Positions 7,540 to 14,532 of a DNA stretch of 16,450 nt are shown in pieces. Below the pieces are notes generated by a model. The model was not told the origin of the DNA. It saw only the letters and a program-made list of their open reading frames with translations, and searched no databases. Within the stretch, counting starts at the first letter, position 1. The number at the start of each line of letters is the position of its first letter. Origin of the DNA: an uncultured Treponema sp. (GTDB lineage Bacteria > Spirochaetota > Spirochaetia > Treponematales > Treponemataceae); NCBI GenBank assembly GCA_934691925.1, contig CAKUTI010000037.1:1-16450 (forward strand). Direction: 5' to 3'. The position numbers and the translations under genes were made by a program.

Positions 7540-7706
7540 TGTTGAAAAAAGACTTTTAACTGTGGAAAAAATCCTGTTTTTTGTTGAAAACTTGTGCATA
7601 AATGTGGAAAAATAGTTGAAAACAAGCCACTTTTCCACATATTCAACTGTCAAATTAAACATTTTCTGTACTGTTTATCAACAAGTTATCCACAATTTGT
7701 GGATAA
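7540..7706. other. Cluster of DnaA-box-like 9-mers, candidate oriC or DnaA-titration site
   Basis: This gene-free stretch (about 300 bp, 7440-7742) is AT-rich and holds many 9-mers matching or close to the DnaA box TTATCCACA. Minus orientation: 7540 (TGTTGAAAA), 7561 (TGTGGAAAA), 7582 (TGTTGAAAA), 7593 (TGTGCATAA), 7603 (TGTGGAAAA), 7614 (AGTTGAAAA) and a perfect TGTGGATAA at 7698-7706. Plus orientation: 7631 (TTTTCCACA), 7675 (TTATCAACA) and a perfect TTATCCACA at 7686-7694. The first six start at intervals of 21, 21, 11, 10 and 11 bp, so they lie on one helix face. The two perfect boxes form a palindrome. A T-rich segment at 7455-7535 could serve as an unwinding element. DnaA-box recognition is established for bacteria generally; that this is an origin is inference, and no dnaA or dnaN is in the window. 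Confidence 0.5.
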
Positions 7707-7735
7707 TGGACTTTACTTCCTATCTTAGGTAAAAT
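7707..7735 (+). promoter_or_regulatory. Candidate promoter of the RNA methyltransferase gene
   Basis: TGGACT (7707-7712) and TAAAAT (7730-7735) are 17 bases apart. The start point would fall next to the ATG at 7743, which has no Shine-Dalgarno at a normal distance. The -35 directly abuts the last DnaA box, so DnaA binding could affect this promoter. Confidence 0.35.
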
Positions 7736-7742
7736 CATCTAT

Positions 7743-8522
7743 ATGAGAAATAAATATACAAACGAGCTTGCGGTCTGCGGATTTGCGGCTGTAAAAGAAC
7801 TTGTAAAATGCAACAGAGATAAAATCACGCGTTTTTATTATACCCGCGACAGAATGATGGATTTTAAGGACGACTTCAAATATTTTGCGGAGAACAAAGT
7901 TCCTTACAACAATATTCCGGAAGGCGAGCTTGAAAAGCTCAGCGGAACAGTCCATCATCAGGGAGTTGTCGCGATGATTGAAATGCCTGAGATTCCTCAT
8001 CTGAATATGGCGACAACTGATGAATGGCTTCACAACAAGGAATCCGCGATTTTGCTTGACCGTGTTGGAAACGCGAACAATCTTGGCGCGATTGTGCGGA
8101 GCGCGGCGTTTTTCGGCTTCAAGAATATCATTATTCCGCTCGATGAGGCACAAAGCTCCGTTACAACAAGCTCTTACAGAGTGGCGCAGGGCGGAATGGA
8201 GCACGTGAATATTTATTCAATCCGCTCGATTGAAAAGCTGCTTGTCTCGATGAAAGGAAAAATGGTCCGTTTTGGAACTGATGTCCGCGGAAAAACTCCT
8301 GTCGAAAAAATCCCCGAGCTCAGCAAAAATAAGCCTGCCTTGATTGTTCTTGGCAACGAGGAGCATGGCATTTCGCGCACTGTACGGGAAAACTGCGACG
8401 AGCGCGTTACAATTCCGTGGCAGGCGGACTTTAATTCTGATGAAAAGCAGCCGATTGAAAGCCTGAATGTGGCGCAGGCCGCTGCGATTATTCTTTATGA
8501 ATGTAGAAAACTTGTGAAGTAA
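7743..8522 (+). CDS. SpoU/TrmH-family RNA 2'-O-ribose methyltransferase
   Basis: A 259-residue SPOUT-class enzyme that would transfer a methyl group from S-adenosylmethionine to a ribose 2'-OH of rRNA or tRNA in the cytoplasm. Residues 8-78 match the substrate-binding N-domain (LAVCGFAAVKELV, then a VHHQGVVAMIE-like end). The trefoil-knot motifs follow: motif 1 NANNLGAIVRSAAFFG at 110-125 with the conserved Asn and Arg, motif 2 IVLGNEEHGIS at 201-211, motif 3 IPW...IESLNVAQAAAIILYE around 224-253. The length is typical of TrmH/RlmB-like proteins; the precise nucleotide target cannot be told from sequence. It starts right after the DnaA-box cluster and has no good Shine-Dalgarno, so it may be translated from a leaderless mRNA. 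Convergent with the KDG kinase gene. Confidence 0.88.
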   Translation: MRNKYTNELAVCGFAAVKELVKCNRDKITRFYYTRDRMMDFKDDFKYFAENKVPYNNIPEGELEKLSGTVHHQGVVAMIEMPEIPHLNMATTDEWLHNKESAILLDRVGNANNLGAIVRSAAFFGFKNIIIPLDEAQSSVTTSSYRVAQGGMEHVNIYSIRSIEKLLVSMKGKMVRFGTDVRGKTPVEKIPELSKNKPALIVLGNEEHGISRTVRENCDERVTIPWQADFNSDEKQPIESLNVAQAAAIILYECRKLVK

Positions 8523-8577
8523 AAAAAATGCTTGAAAATTAGCTTGCCCGAATTGAATGGGAGGGCAATAAAAAAAG

Positions 8578-8616
8578 AGGCGCTGTTTGAACTTGTCAAG
8601 CCAGCGCCTTTTTTTG
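8578..8616. terminator. Bidirectional terminator between convergent genes
   Basis: An 8-bp stem AGGCGCTG/CAGCGCCT with a loop that can pair further (TTGA with TCAA). It has As on the left and a long T-run on the right, so it serves the methyltransferase on plus and the KDG kinase on minus. A weaker TTGCCC/GGGCAA hairpin lies just upstream at about 8544-8567. Confidence 0.8.
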
Positions 8617-8620
8617 TTTT

Positions 8621-9649
8621 TTAGCGGTTCATTTCAGACTGCTTGCCTTTTGTCTGATGTGATTTTATTACTGAGCTTATCTCGTTGAAATCTGAAAGCG
8701 GAAGGTCGCCGTAAATTGTGTTTTTTGTGGCGCAGGTCGCGTTTCCAAATTCCATCGCCTTTTTCGGGTCGTTATATTTCAATATTCCAAAGAGAACTCC
8801 GGCGCAGTAAGCGTCTCCAGAGCCGATTCTGTCTACAACATCGATGTCCTTGTATTGGTCTTCCGTGTAGAATTTGTCCTCTTTCTTTGAGTAGACAAGA
8901 GACGTGAAAGAGTGGACTTTCGGGCTGATTACCTCGCGCATTGAAGACGCGATTATTTCGATGTTCGGATATTCCTTGCAGAACTGGCGGTGCATCTCCT
9001 CGAGAGTTCCTGACATCTGGAACATTCTGCGGCAGCTTTCCTCAGAAACAAAAAGAACATCAATATATGGAAGAATCTTCTTGATTGTCGTTCTTGCCGT
9101 CTCTTCGTCCCAGAGATTTGCGCGGTAGTTCACGTCAAAAGCGATTTTCGCTCCGGCTTCCTTGAATTTCTTTATGAGCTGGATTGCGAGCGTTCTTGTG
9201 TTTTCGCAAAGCGCAAGCGTGATTCCGGAAGTGTAGAACATTCTTGTCTTTCCGTAAATGTCCTCTGGAATTTCTTCAGGCTTGATATTTGTGATTGAAG
9301 AATGTTTTCTGTCGTAAACTACAGTCGGCTTGCGCGGATAAGCTCCGTTTTCATAGTAGTAGATTCCAAGACGCGCGTCTGGAGAGTCGTCATAAATGAT
9401 AAAGTCGTCTGAAACGCTTGAAAAGCGGATTCTGTTCTTAACGAAAGTTCCAAGCTCGTTTCTAGGAAGCCGGGTGATGATTCCTGAGCGCATTCCCAAA
9501 AGAGAAACTCCCGAAGCAACGTTGAGTTCTGCTCCGCCGGCGTGCTTCTCAAAAACCTCGCTTCTGAAAATTCGTCCATTCTGTGGCGGTGAAAGCCTAA
9601 GCATTGTTTCGCCGAAAGTTATCAAATCAAATTTTTTATGTTGCTCCAT
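8621..9649 (-). CDS. kdgK: PfkB-family sugar kinase, probable 2-keto-3-deoxygluconate kinase
   Basis: A 342-residue ribokinase-fold enzyme. The N-terminus FDLITFGETMLRLSPP and AGGAELNVASGVSLLG (residues 37-52) match KDG kinases, and the PfkB signature DRIGSGDAYCAGVLFG lies at 273-288 with catalytic Asp279. It would phosphorylate 2-keto-3-deoxygluconate to KDPG with ATP, the step joining hexuronate and pectin degradation to central metabolism. The start is backed by AGGAGC 7 bases upstream. Adjacent genes are not uronate genes, but a uxaB-like gene and an SDR of uronate/gluconate type lie at the two ends of the window. Its upstream region has a 24-bp dyad, suggesting regulation. A general fructokinase or other PfkB specificity remains possible. 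The C-terminal 15 residues are polar and unremarkable. Confidence 0.82.
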   Translation of the reverse strand: MEQHKKFDLITFGETMLRLSPPQNGRIFRSEVFEKHAGGAELNVASGVSLLGMRSGIITRLPRNELGTFVKNRIRFSSVSDDFIIYDDSPDARLGIYYYENGAYPRKPTVVYDRKHSSITNIKPEEIPEDIYGKTRMFYTSGITLALCENTRTLAIQLIKKFKEAGAKIAFDVNYRANLWDEETARTTIKKILPYIDVLFVSEESCRRMFQMSGTLEEMHRQFCKEYPNIEIIASSMREVISPKVHSFTSLVYSKKEDKFYTEDQYKDIDVVDRIGSGDAYCAGVLFGILKYNDPKKAMEFGNATCATKNTIYGDLPLSDFNEISSVIKSHQTKGKQSEMNR

Positions 9650-9673
9650 TAGAGTTGCTCCTAAAACAAAACG

Positions 9674-9711
9674 ATTCTACCATTTTACTTGTTTGTGAAA
9701 TTGTGAACAAG
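9674..9711 (-). promoter_or_regulatory. kdgK promoter region with operator-like dyad
   Basis: On the minus strand the -10 is TAGAAT (9674-9679), as in the uxaB-like promoter, but no good -35 is seen at the proper distance. That place is covered by a 24-bp dyad at 9688-9711 (CTTGTT-N12-AACAAG) containing a direct repeat of TTGTGAA. A regulator binding here would overlap the -35 region. Confidence 0.45.
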
Positions 9712-9719
9712 TGGAGCGT

Positions 9720-9761
9720 GAAAGTCTTTTTTTGACAGGGACTTTCTTTTTGTTCTAAAAA
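9720..9761 (+). promoter_or_regulatory. Promoter of the small two-gene operon, with flanking inverted repeat
   Basis: A perfect -35 TTGACA (9732-9737) is followed after 18 bases by TAAAAA (9756-9761). The -35 lies between inverted repeats GAAAGTC (9720-9726) and GACTTTC (9740-9746). Occupancy of this dyad would block the -35, the arrangement expected for an autoregulated toxin-antitoxin-like operon. The leader to the ATG is about 60 bases. Confidence 0.45.
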
Positions 9762-9828
9762 TTGTGATTTTTTATTGATGGAAAAATAAAAAAAGAATGA
9801 TATTATGAAAGCGGTAAGGAGATGTTAT

Positions 9829-10098
9829 ATGGTTTATCCTTTTATGACTTTGCCGGACAATACAGAAATTGTTCATTCAGAAATGAAAGATGGAAAAGTA
9901 AAGGTTTATATAGAAACTCCGGATGAAAAGCTTGGTTTCAAGCACGCGTCTTGCTATCTGCCAGAGAATAAATGGTGCGATATTTTGGGCTATTCAGACA
10001 AGGAGCTTGATTATCTTAAAGACATTGTTAATTCAGAGTCGCATCTTATTTTGGAATTTTCACAGACAGGAGGTTTGCTGAATGCCTCAAGTTTTTAG
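9829..10098 (+). CDS. Small protein of unknown function, partner of DUF4160 protein
   Basis: An 89-residue acidic soluble protein (MVYPFMTLPDNTEIVHSE...). I do not recognise a named family. It has no signal peptide or membrane segment. The pattern of a DNTEIVHSEMKDGKVKVYIE beta-rich first half and a helical, acidic end is what one sees in small proteins encoded next to DUF4160. The start at 9829 is chosen over an in-frame ATG 24 bp earlier because TAAGGAG lies at 9815-9821, 7 bases before it. Its last 17 bases overlap the next gene, implying translational coupling. Promoter with a dyad at 9720-9761. An antitoxin-like role is only a guess from layout. Confidence 0.65.
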   Translation: MVYPFMTLPDNTEIVHSEMKDGKVKVYIETPDEKLGFKHASCYLPENKWCDILGYSDKELDYLKDIVNSESHLILEFSQTGGLLNASSF

Positions 10099-10360
10099 GC
10101 TTGGCTCATACTGGGTCTATTTTTGGACGAATGAAAACAATCCTCTTGAACCGATTCATGTTCATGTGGCGGAAGGAAGCCCTGTTCCAAATGCGACAAA
10201 AATTTGGATAACAAAAAACGGTAAATGTTCTCTCGCGAATAATAATTCAAGAATTCCTGCTGTAATTCTCAATAAAATTATGCGTGTGATAGAAGCACGT
10301 TCTTTTGAAATAATTGCAAAATGGAAAGATTATTTTAACACAGTTTCCTTTTATTGTTGA
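10082..10360 (+). CDS. DUF4160 domain protein
   Basis: A 92-residue protein. The opening MPQVFRLGSYWVYFWTNENN and PIHVHVAEG (residues 24-32) match the DUF4160 family, whose members start with MPTIF...FYSNE...PPHIHV. The conserved HVHV pair is present and the C-terminus has the usual W..YF ending. DUF4160 genes commonly lie next to DUF2442 or other small genes in toxin-antitoxin-like pairs, but their biochemical role is not established. The strong AGGAGG at 10068-10073 lies inside the upstream gene, and the start overlaps its end by 17 bp, so the two are cotranscribed and probably work together. Confidence 0.75.
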   Translation: MPQVFRLGSYWVYFWTNENNPLEPIHVHVAEGSPVPNATKIWITKNGKCSLANNNSRIPAVILNKIMRVIEARSFEIIAKWKDYFNTVSFYC

Positions 10361-10400
10361 TTTTTACCCAGTGTTCTTGCATCTGCTATTTTTCATCGCG

Positions 10401-10429
10401 TTCATATCACGCTAAAATTTGACGATAAT
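10401..10429 (+). promoter_or_regulatory. Candidate leaderless promoter of the GerMN gene
   Basis: TTCATA (10401-10406) and GATAAT (10424-10429) are 17 bases apart. The -10 ends only 5 bases before the ATG at 10435 and there is no Shine-Dalgarno, so transcription would start at the start codon. Confidence 0.35.
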
Positions 10430-10434
10430 AAAGT

Positions 10435-11508
10435 ATGGGCGATAAAGATAAAAGACGCAAAAAAAGTTCCGGGCTGGGGCTTGCAATTTGGATTTTGGCT
10501 TTCTTGATTCTGGTGATTATTTTTCTTGTTAAGGCTGATGAAATCAAGGCAAATTTGGAGCGGGCGAAAGTTTTTGAGCGGCTGTTCGGAAAAACTCCAT
10601 CGTTCTTAAAAGCTGAAAATGCTAAATCTGATGAAAAAAAAGACGATTCTGAGACGATTGTTTTAAGCAATGTTAAAAAAGAGAATTATGAGACAAAAAA
10701 AGCTGAAAGCGAAAGTCAGAAAAATCTAAAAGATATAAAGAGTGAAGAAAATACGCAGGCAAATTCACAGGAGAAAAATTCGTCGTTAAAAAACGATGAG
10801 AAATCTGACTTTGCAAAAAATAAAGAGAAAAAGGAAAATCCTGAGAATTCAAAATCTTCAAAAGATGACTCTGACTTAAATCGCCAGATAACGTCTGCAA
10901 AAGAAAACAAAAATGACGCTGACGTAAAAAAGGATGCTCAAAAAGACAGCTCAAATCTTGGTGAAAGCGAGAAAAAATCTACTGAAAATGAAAAAATAGA
11001 GGAAAAATCCAAAATTCCGGTGAAAAAAGAAAAAAGTATTGAAAAGGCGAGTGAGGCTGAAAAAATTGAGGAGAATAAGCCTTCAAATACGATGGCGGCG
11101 AAAATCTGCTTTGTCGCGATTGACAGCGACGGACCGGTCATCAGAAAAGAAGTCGGCCGCTCGGTGGCAAAAGATTCTCCGCTTACAAACTGCATAATCT
11201 CTCTTTTGAGCGGCCCTACAGCTTCTGAACGCGCGACTGGCTGCCGAACGCTGATTCCGTCCGGAACAAGGCTTTATTCAGCGTCTGTAAAAAACGGGGT
11301 CGCCACGCTTGATTTCAGCGAGGAATTCGAGTTCAATTCGTACGGTGTTGAAGGCTATCTCGGCCAGCTTATGCAGATTGTCTATACTGCAACGAATTTC
11401 AGCACAGTGGACAGCGTCCAGATTTTGATTGAGGGGCAGAAAAAAGGATATTTGGGAAGCGAAGGCGTCTGGATTGGCTCTCCGCTTTCCCGCTCAAGCT
11501 TTAGATAA
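10435..11508 (+). CDS. Membrane-anchored GerMN-domain protein with long charged linker
   Basis: A 357-residue protein in three parts. Residues 1-12 are basic and 13-32 form a single hydrophobic anchor (inside-positive, so the remainder is periplasmic). Residues 60-215 are a low-complexity linker of Lys, Glu, Ser, Asp and Asn, apparently unstructured. Residues 222-350 form a GerMN domain (KICFVAI..., LLSGPTASERATGCRTLIP, NGVATLDFSEEF, QIVYTATNF.VDSVQILIEG). GerMN occurs in the Bacillus germination protein GerM, in LpqB-type lipoproteins and in many spirochaete envelope proteins, and is thought to bind cell-wall or other periplasmic partners. The linker is long enough to let the domain reach across the periplasm or peptidoglycan. 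It ends 1 bp from the oppositely oriented next gene, with no terminator between. Function unproven. Confidence 0.78.
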   Translation: MGDKDKRRKKSSGLGLAIWILAFLILVIIFLVKADEIKANLERAKVFERLFGKTPSFLKAENAKSDEKKDDSETIVLSNVKKENYETKKAESESQKNLKDIKSEENTQANSQEKNSSLKNDEKSDFAKNKEKKENPENSKSSKDDSDLNRQITSAKENKNDADVKKDAQKDSSNLGESEKKSTENEKIEEKSKIPVKKEKSIEKASEAEKIEENKPSNTMAAKICFVAIDSDGPVIRKEVGRSVAKDSPLTNCIISLLSGPTASERATGCRTLIPSGTRLYSASVKNGVATLDFSEEFEFNSYGVEGYLGQLMQIVYTATNFSTVDSVQILIEGQKKGYLGSEGVWIGSPLSRSSFR

Positions 11509-11509
11509 T

Positions 11510-12571
11510 TTATTTTAGTTCGATTGACTTTATTATGCTTGAAAAATATTTCTTGTTCGCATCGTAAGTTTTTGTGTTTGCCGTGAGCGAGACAAAAAAT
11601 ATCGGCTCTTTGTAGAGAATTTTGCAGTCGGTCTTGAAGCTTTTAGTCTCGTTGTCGTAAAAAATCTGGTCGATTTTGATTCTTTCGTTTTCTTCTTTTA
11701 AAGAAAGTTTTCTCCAGTCAGAATAGACGTGTTCCGAGCTTAGGACAAGCCTTCGTTCAAGCTGTAGAAAATTTCGCTCATCAAGCGAAGGAATGTTGTT
11801 CATCATAAAGACTGCGGAATTTCCCAGAACCCAGATGTTCTCGTTTTTCTGCTCCCAGTTTTTGTTGAGAAGCGCGCTTACAGTTTTGCCGTCGCTTGAA
11901 AAAGAAAATTCCTGCTGCGCGGACTTTTTCACGTTGTATTTTTTTGACTTGTCGTCTTTCAATGGCGGAAATCCTTTAAAATCGCTGAATGAAGTGTCGG
12001 AAGAAGAGACAAGCTGACCTGCCGTAACGATTTCAAGGACGGTTTTTCCGTCGTTTTCGATTTTCGAGAGATTTGTGATTGGAACGAGCGGGTCATATTC
12101 AATTAGGACTTCGCCTCCGAACTGCTCGTAAATCTGGCTTAGCTTTGTCTTTTCTGTTACATCGCCTGCCTTTTGTCTCCGTGCTGTCATCTCGTAAAGA
12201 AAATCGTGGATATAGTTGACTAAATCGGTGTCGTCAGGAGTTACCGCCGTGATAATTCTTTCGCCTGTAAGCTCAACGTGGTTTTCTTTCTCGTTCAGCG
12301 TGAAAAGAATCGAGATGTCTTTTTCCGGCTTGAAAGTGCTGTTTTTTCCGAAAGACGGCGCGAAATATCTGACTCCGTAAGTTGACTCGTCATAAAAGAC
12401 AATCCCGATGTATGACTCGCGCGAGAAAGACTTGTCCTCATAGAAAATGTACTGTCCAGAGACATCTGAAATAAGATAGTTGACTCCCGGCAGAGCAAGA
12501 AGGGCAGGGGCGGCGCAGAAAAACATTGCCAGAACCGAAAGAAAGATTTTTTTTGAAAATGGAGATTTCAT
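11510..12571 (-). CDS. Exported protein of unknown function
   Basis: A 353-residue protein. The N-terminus MKSPFSKKIFLSVLAMFFCAAP is a Sec signal peptide; cleavage is probably near ALLALPG (residues 22-28). The Cys at 19 lies inside the hydrophobic core and does not form a clear lipobox. The mature part is rich in beta-type alternation and aromatic residues (YLISDVSGQYIFYEDKSF..., GIVFYDESTYGVRYFAP...) and reads like a periplasmic or surface beta-rich protein. I do not recognise the family; it may be spirochaete-specific. AGGAA lies upstream of the ATG. It follows proS at a distance of 116 bp on the same strand and could be cotranscribed with it. No enzymatic motif is visible. Confidence 0.72.
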   Translation of the reverse strand: MKSPFSKKIFLSVLAMFFCAAPALLALPGVNYLISDVSGQYIFYEDKSFSRESYIGIVFYDESTYGVRYFAPSFGKNSTFKPEKDISILFTLNEKENHVELTGERIITAVTPDDTDLVNYIHDFLYEMTARRQKAGDVTEKTKLSQIYEQFGGEVLIEYDPLVPITNLSKIENDGKTVLEIVTAGQLVSSSDTSFSDFKGFPPLKDDKSKKYNVKKSAQQEFSFSSDGKTVSALLNKNWEQKNENIWVLGNSAVFMMNNIPSLDERNFLQLERRLVLSSEHVYSDWRKLSLKEENERIKIDQIFYDNETKSFKTDCKILYKEPIFFVSLTANTKTYDANKKYFSSIIKSIELK

Positions 12572-12607
12572 CGGATATTCCTGTTTGAATTTTGGAAGAT
12601 AGAATTG

Positions 12608-12678
12608 AAGCTGAGCCGCTTGTCATCAATTGTGATTTTAAGGCAGCCCAGCTTTTGCGGCGCGGTTTGCCGCTTTTT
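12608..12678 (+). terminator. Two hairpins followed by T-runs on the plus strand
   Basis: The first hairpin pairs 12608-12621 with 12640-12654 (14 bp with two G-U pairs and one bulge) and is followed by TTTT. The second pairs GCGGC (12657-12661) with GCCGC (12669-12673) and is followed by TTTTT (12674-12678). Read on plus they look like terminators, although no plus-strand gene lies directly upstream; the only source would be read-through from the GerMN gene across the exported-protein gene. On minus the same pairing is a structured leader between proS and the exported-protein gene without a U-tract. Confidence 0.4.
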
Positions 12679-12687
12679 GAAAGGAAG

Positions 12688-14523
12688 TTACGCGTTCAGC
12701 TTTGCAAGCTCGTCTTTTACGTACTGTATCGCTTTTTGTGCGGCAGTTTCAGCCGGAACAAGCACTGATTCCGCTTCGCTCCGAGGCTTGAATTCCACAT
12801 TCGGAAGATTTTTGTCTCCGACTGTGATTCTGAGCGGAATTCCAATCAGCTCCATGTCCGCAAATTTTACGCCTGGACGCTCGTTTCTGTCGTCAAGGAG
12901 AACCTCGATTCCGTTCTTTGTAAGCTCGCCATAAATCTGGTCTGAAACTTCCTTCATTTTTCCGTCGTATTTTATCGGAACGATGCATACGTGGAACGGA
13001 GCAACAGACATCGGCCAGATGATTCCTTTCTCGTCGTTGTTTTTCTCGATTATTGAGGCGAGAGTGCGGTCAACGCCGATTCCGTAGCAGCCCATTGTAG
13101 GCTCGGCTGGTTTTCCGTCCTTTGCAAGGAATGTTACGTGCATTGATTTTGTGTATTTGTGACCGAGCTTGAAGATGTGTCCAAGCTCGTTTCCTTTTCT
13201 TGTGTAGAACGTTCCGCCGCAGAGAGGGCAGCAGTCGCCTTCCTTTACAGTGCGGACATCCGCGTTGATATATGGAACGAAGTCGCGGAGAGGCTCAACG
13301 TGCTTGATGTGGAATCCTTCTTTTCCAGAGCCTGCGATTGCGTCGTGCATTTTTGCCTCGCCGTTTTCAACTACGGAATAGTCAACAACGAGCGGACATT
13401 TTGCTGTAATCGGGCCGACAAATCCGTGTGGAGCGCCTGCGTATTCAAGAACTTCCTCAGCTTCTGCAAGAACAACTTCAGACGCTTTTAGAGTCGCGGC
13501 AAGTTTTGCCTCGTTCACGTCCAAGTCTGCGCGGATAAGAACGCACACGTATGAAAGCGGATAATAATCTCCTGCCGGGTCTTGAACTTTCTTCCATTTA
13601 TCCGCCCCGTTTGCGCCTGTCATATCAAGCGCGGAATTTATAACGCGGTAAATCAGAGCCTTGATGAACATTTTCGGAGACTCATCAAAGAATTTTTCCA
13701 TATCCTCGATAGAGAAGACGTTTGGAGTCGCGACCATTTCAACTGGCAAGTCAGTTTTTGCAGGCTTCTCGCCCTTTTTGTTCACAGAATCGTCGCTTTT
13801 GCACCACGCTTTTTCAACGTTGGCCGCGTATCCGCATTTTTCGTTCGGGCAGATAATCAGAGTGTCGTCGCCGATTGGAGACTCAACCATGAATTCCTCG
13901 GAGCCGCTTCCGCCCATCGCGCCTGAATCAGCGCGCACAGGAATAATTTTGAGTCCAAGCCGCTTGAAAATTCTGAAATATGCTTTCTCGTAGAGTTTAT
14001 ATGATTCATCAAGAGACTCGTCGTCAGCGTTCATCGTGTAGCCGTCTGCCATTATGAACTCGCGTCCGCGCATTACGCCGTATCTCGGGCGGATTTCATC
14101 TCTGTATTTTGTGTTTATCTGATAAAGATTTACAGGAAGCTGCTTGTATGAGCTTAGTCCGTCGCGGACAATCGCTGTGAAAGCCTCTTCCGCTGTTGGA
14201 GAAACAACCATGTCCTGCTCGCCGCGGTTTTTCGCCTTTAGCATCTGCGGTCCCATAGTCTCCCATCTGCCTGATTCCTTCCAGATGTCTCCTGGCACGA
14301 TTACTGTCGGCTTGAATTCAAGAGCTTCTGCTGTATTGTTCCATTCCTCGCGGATAATCTGTTCAAGTTTATAAAGTGAGCGCAGTCCAAGCGGAAGATA
14401 AGTGTAAAGTCCGTTTCCAAGCTTGCGGGTGATTCCTGCTCTAAGCATGAGTTTGTGGCTTGCGATTACGGCTTCTGCCGGAGCTTCGCGGAGCGTCGAG
14501 ATATAAAATTTTGATGCTTTCAT
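12688..14523 (-). CDS. proS: Prolyl-tRNA synthetase
   Basis: A 611-residue class II aminoacyl-tRNA synthetase charging tRNA-Pro with proline in the cytoplasm. Motif 1 region lies around residues 40-75 (YTYLPLGLRSLYKLEQIIREE). TAEE is at 110-113, motif 2 (RDEIRPRYGVMRGREF) at 141-156, and motif 3 (GIGVDRTLASIIE) at 481-493. Residues 225-440 contain the bacterial-type insertion (editing) domain. Cys pairs at C225/C230 and CCPLCGG (431-437) suggest a zinc-binding knuckle, more than most bacterial enzymes have, and account for its being some 40 residues longer than the usual 570. The C-terminal anticodon-binding domain begins near 508. The ATG has no Shine-Dalgarno; its -10 ends 9 bases upstream. 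It follows the pfp gene but has its own promoter. Confidence 0.95.
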   Translation of the reverse strand: MKASKFYISTLREAPAEAVIASHKLMLRAGITRKLGNGLYTYLPLGLRSLYKLEQIIREEWNNTAEALEFKPTVIVPGDIWKESGRWETMGPQMLKAKNRGEQDMVVSPTAEEAFTAIVRDGLSSYKQLPVNLYQINTKYRDEIRPRYGVMRGREFIMADGYTMNADDESLDESYKLYEKAYFRIFKRLGLKIIPVRADSGAMGGSGSEEFMVESPIGDDTLIICPNEKCGYAANVEKAWCKSDDSVNKKGEKPAKTDLPVEMVATPNVFSIEDMEKFFDESPKMFIKALIYRVINSALDMTGANGADKWKKVQDPAGDYYPLSYVCVLIRADLDVNEAKLAATLKASEVVLAEAEEVLEYAGAPHGFVGPITAKCPLVVDYSVVENGEAKMHDAIAGSGKEGFHIKHVEPLRDFVPYINADVRTVKEGDCCPLCGGTFYTRKGNELGHIFKLGHKYTKSMHVTFLAKDGKPAEPTMGCYGIGVDRTLASIIEKNNDEKGIIWPMSVAPFHVCIVPIKYDGKMKEVSDQIYGELTKNGIEVLLDDRNERPGVKFADMELIGIPLRITVGDKNLPNVEFKPRSEAESVLVPAETAAQKAIQYVKDELAKLNA

Positions 14524-14532
14524 AATGAAAAT

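Noticed and set aside
7398..7662. Minus-strand open frames across the DnaA-box region
   Set aside because: They run through the terminator and low-complexity A/T repeats, and the products are Phe/Lys-rich without recognised motifs.
9805..9828. Earlier ATG for the 89-residue protein
   Set aside because: The Shine-Dalgarno TAAGGAG lies between this ATG and the one at 9829, so it serves the later start.
12608..12678. Riboswitch or T-box in front of the exported-protein gene
   Set aside because: No T-box or known riboswitch motif is visible on the minus strand, and the hairpins have T-runs only on plus.
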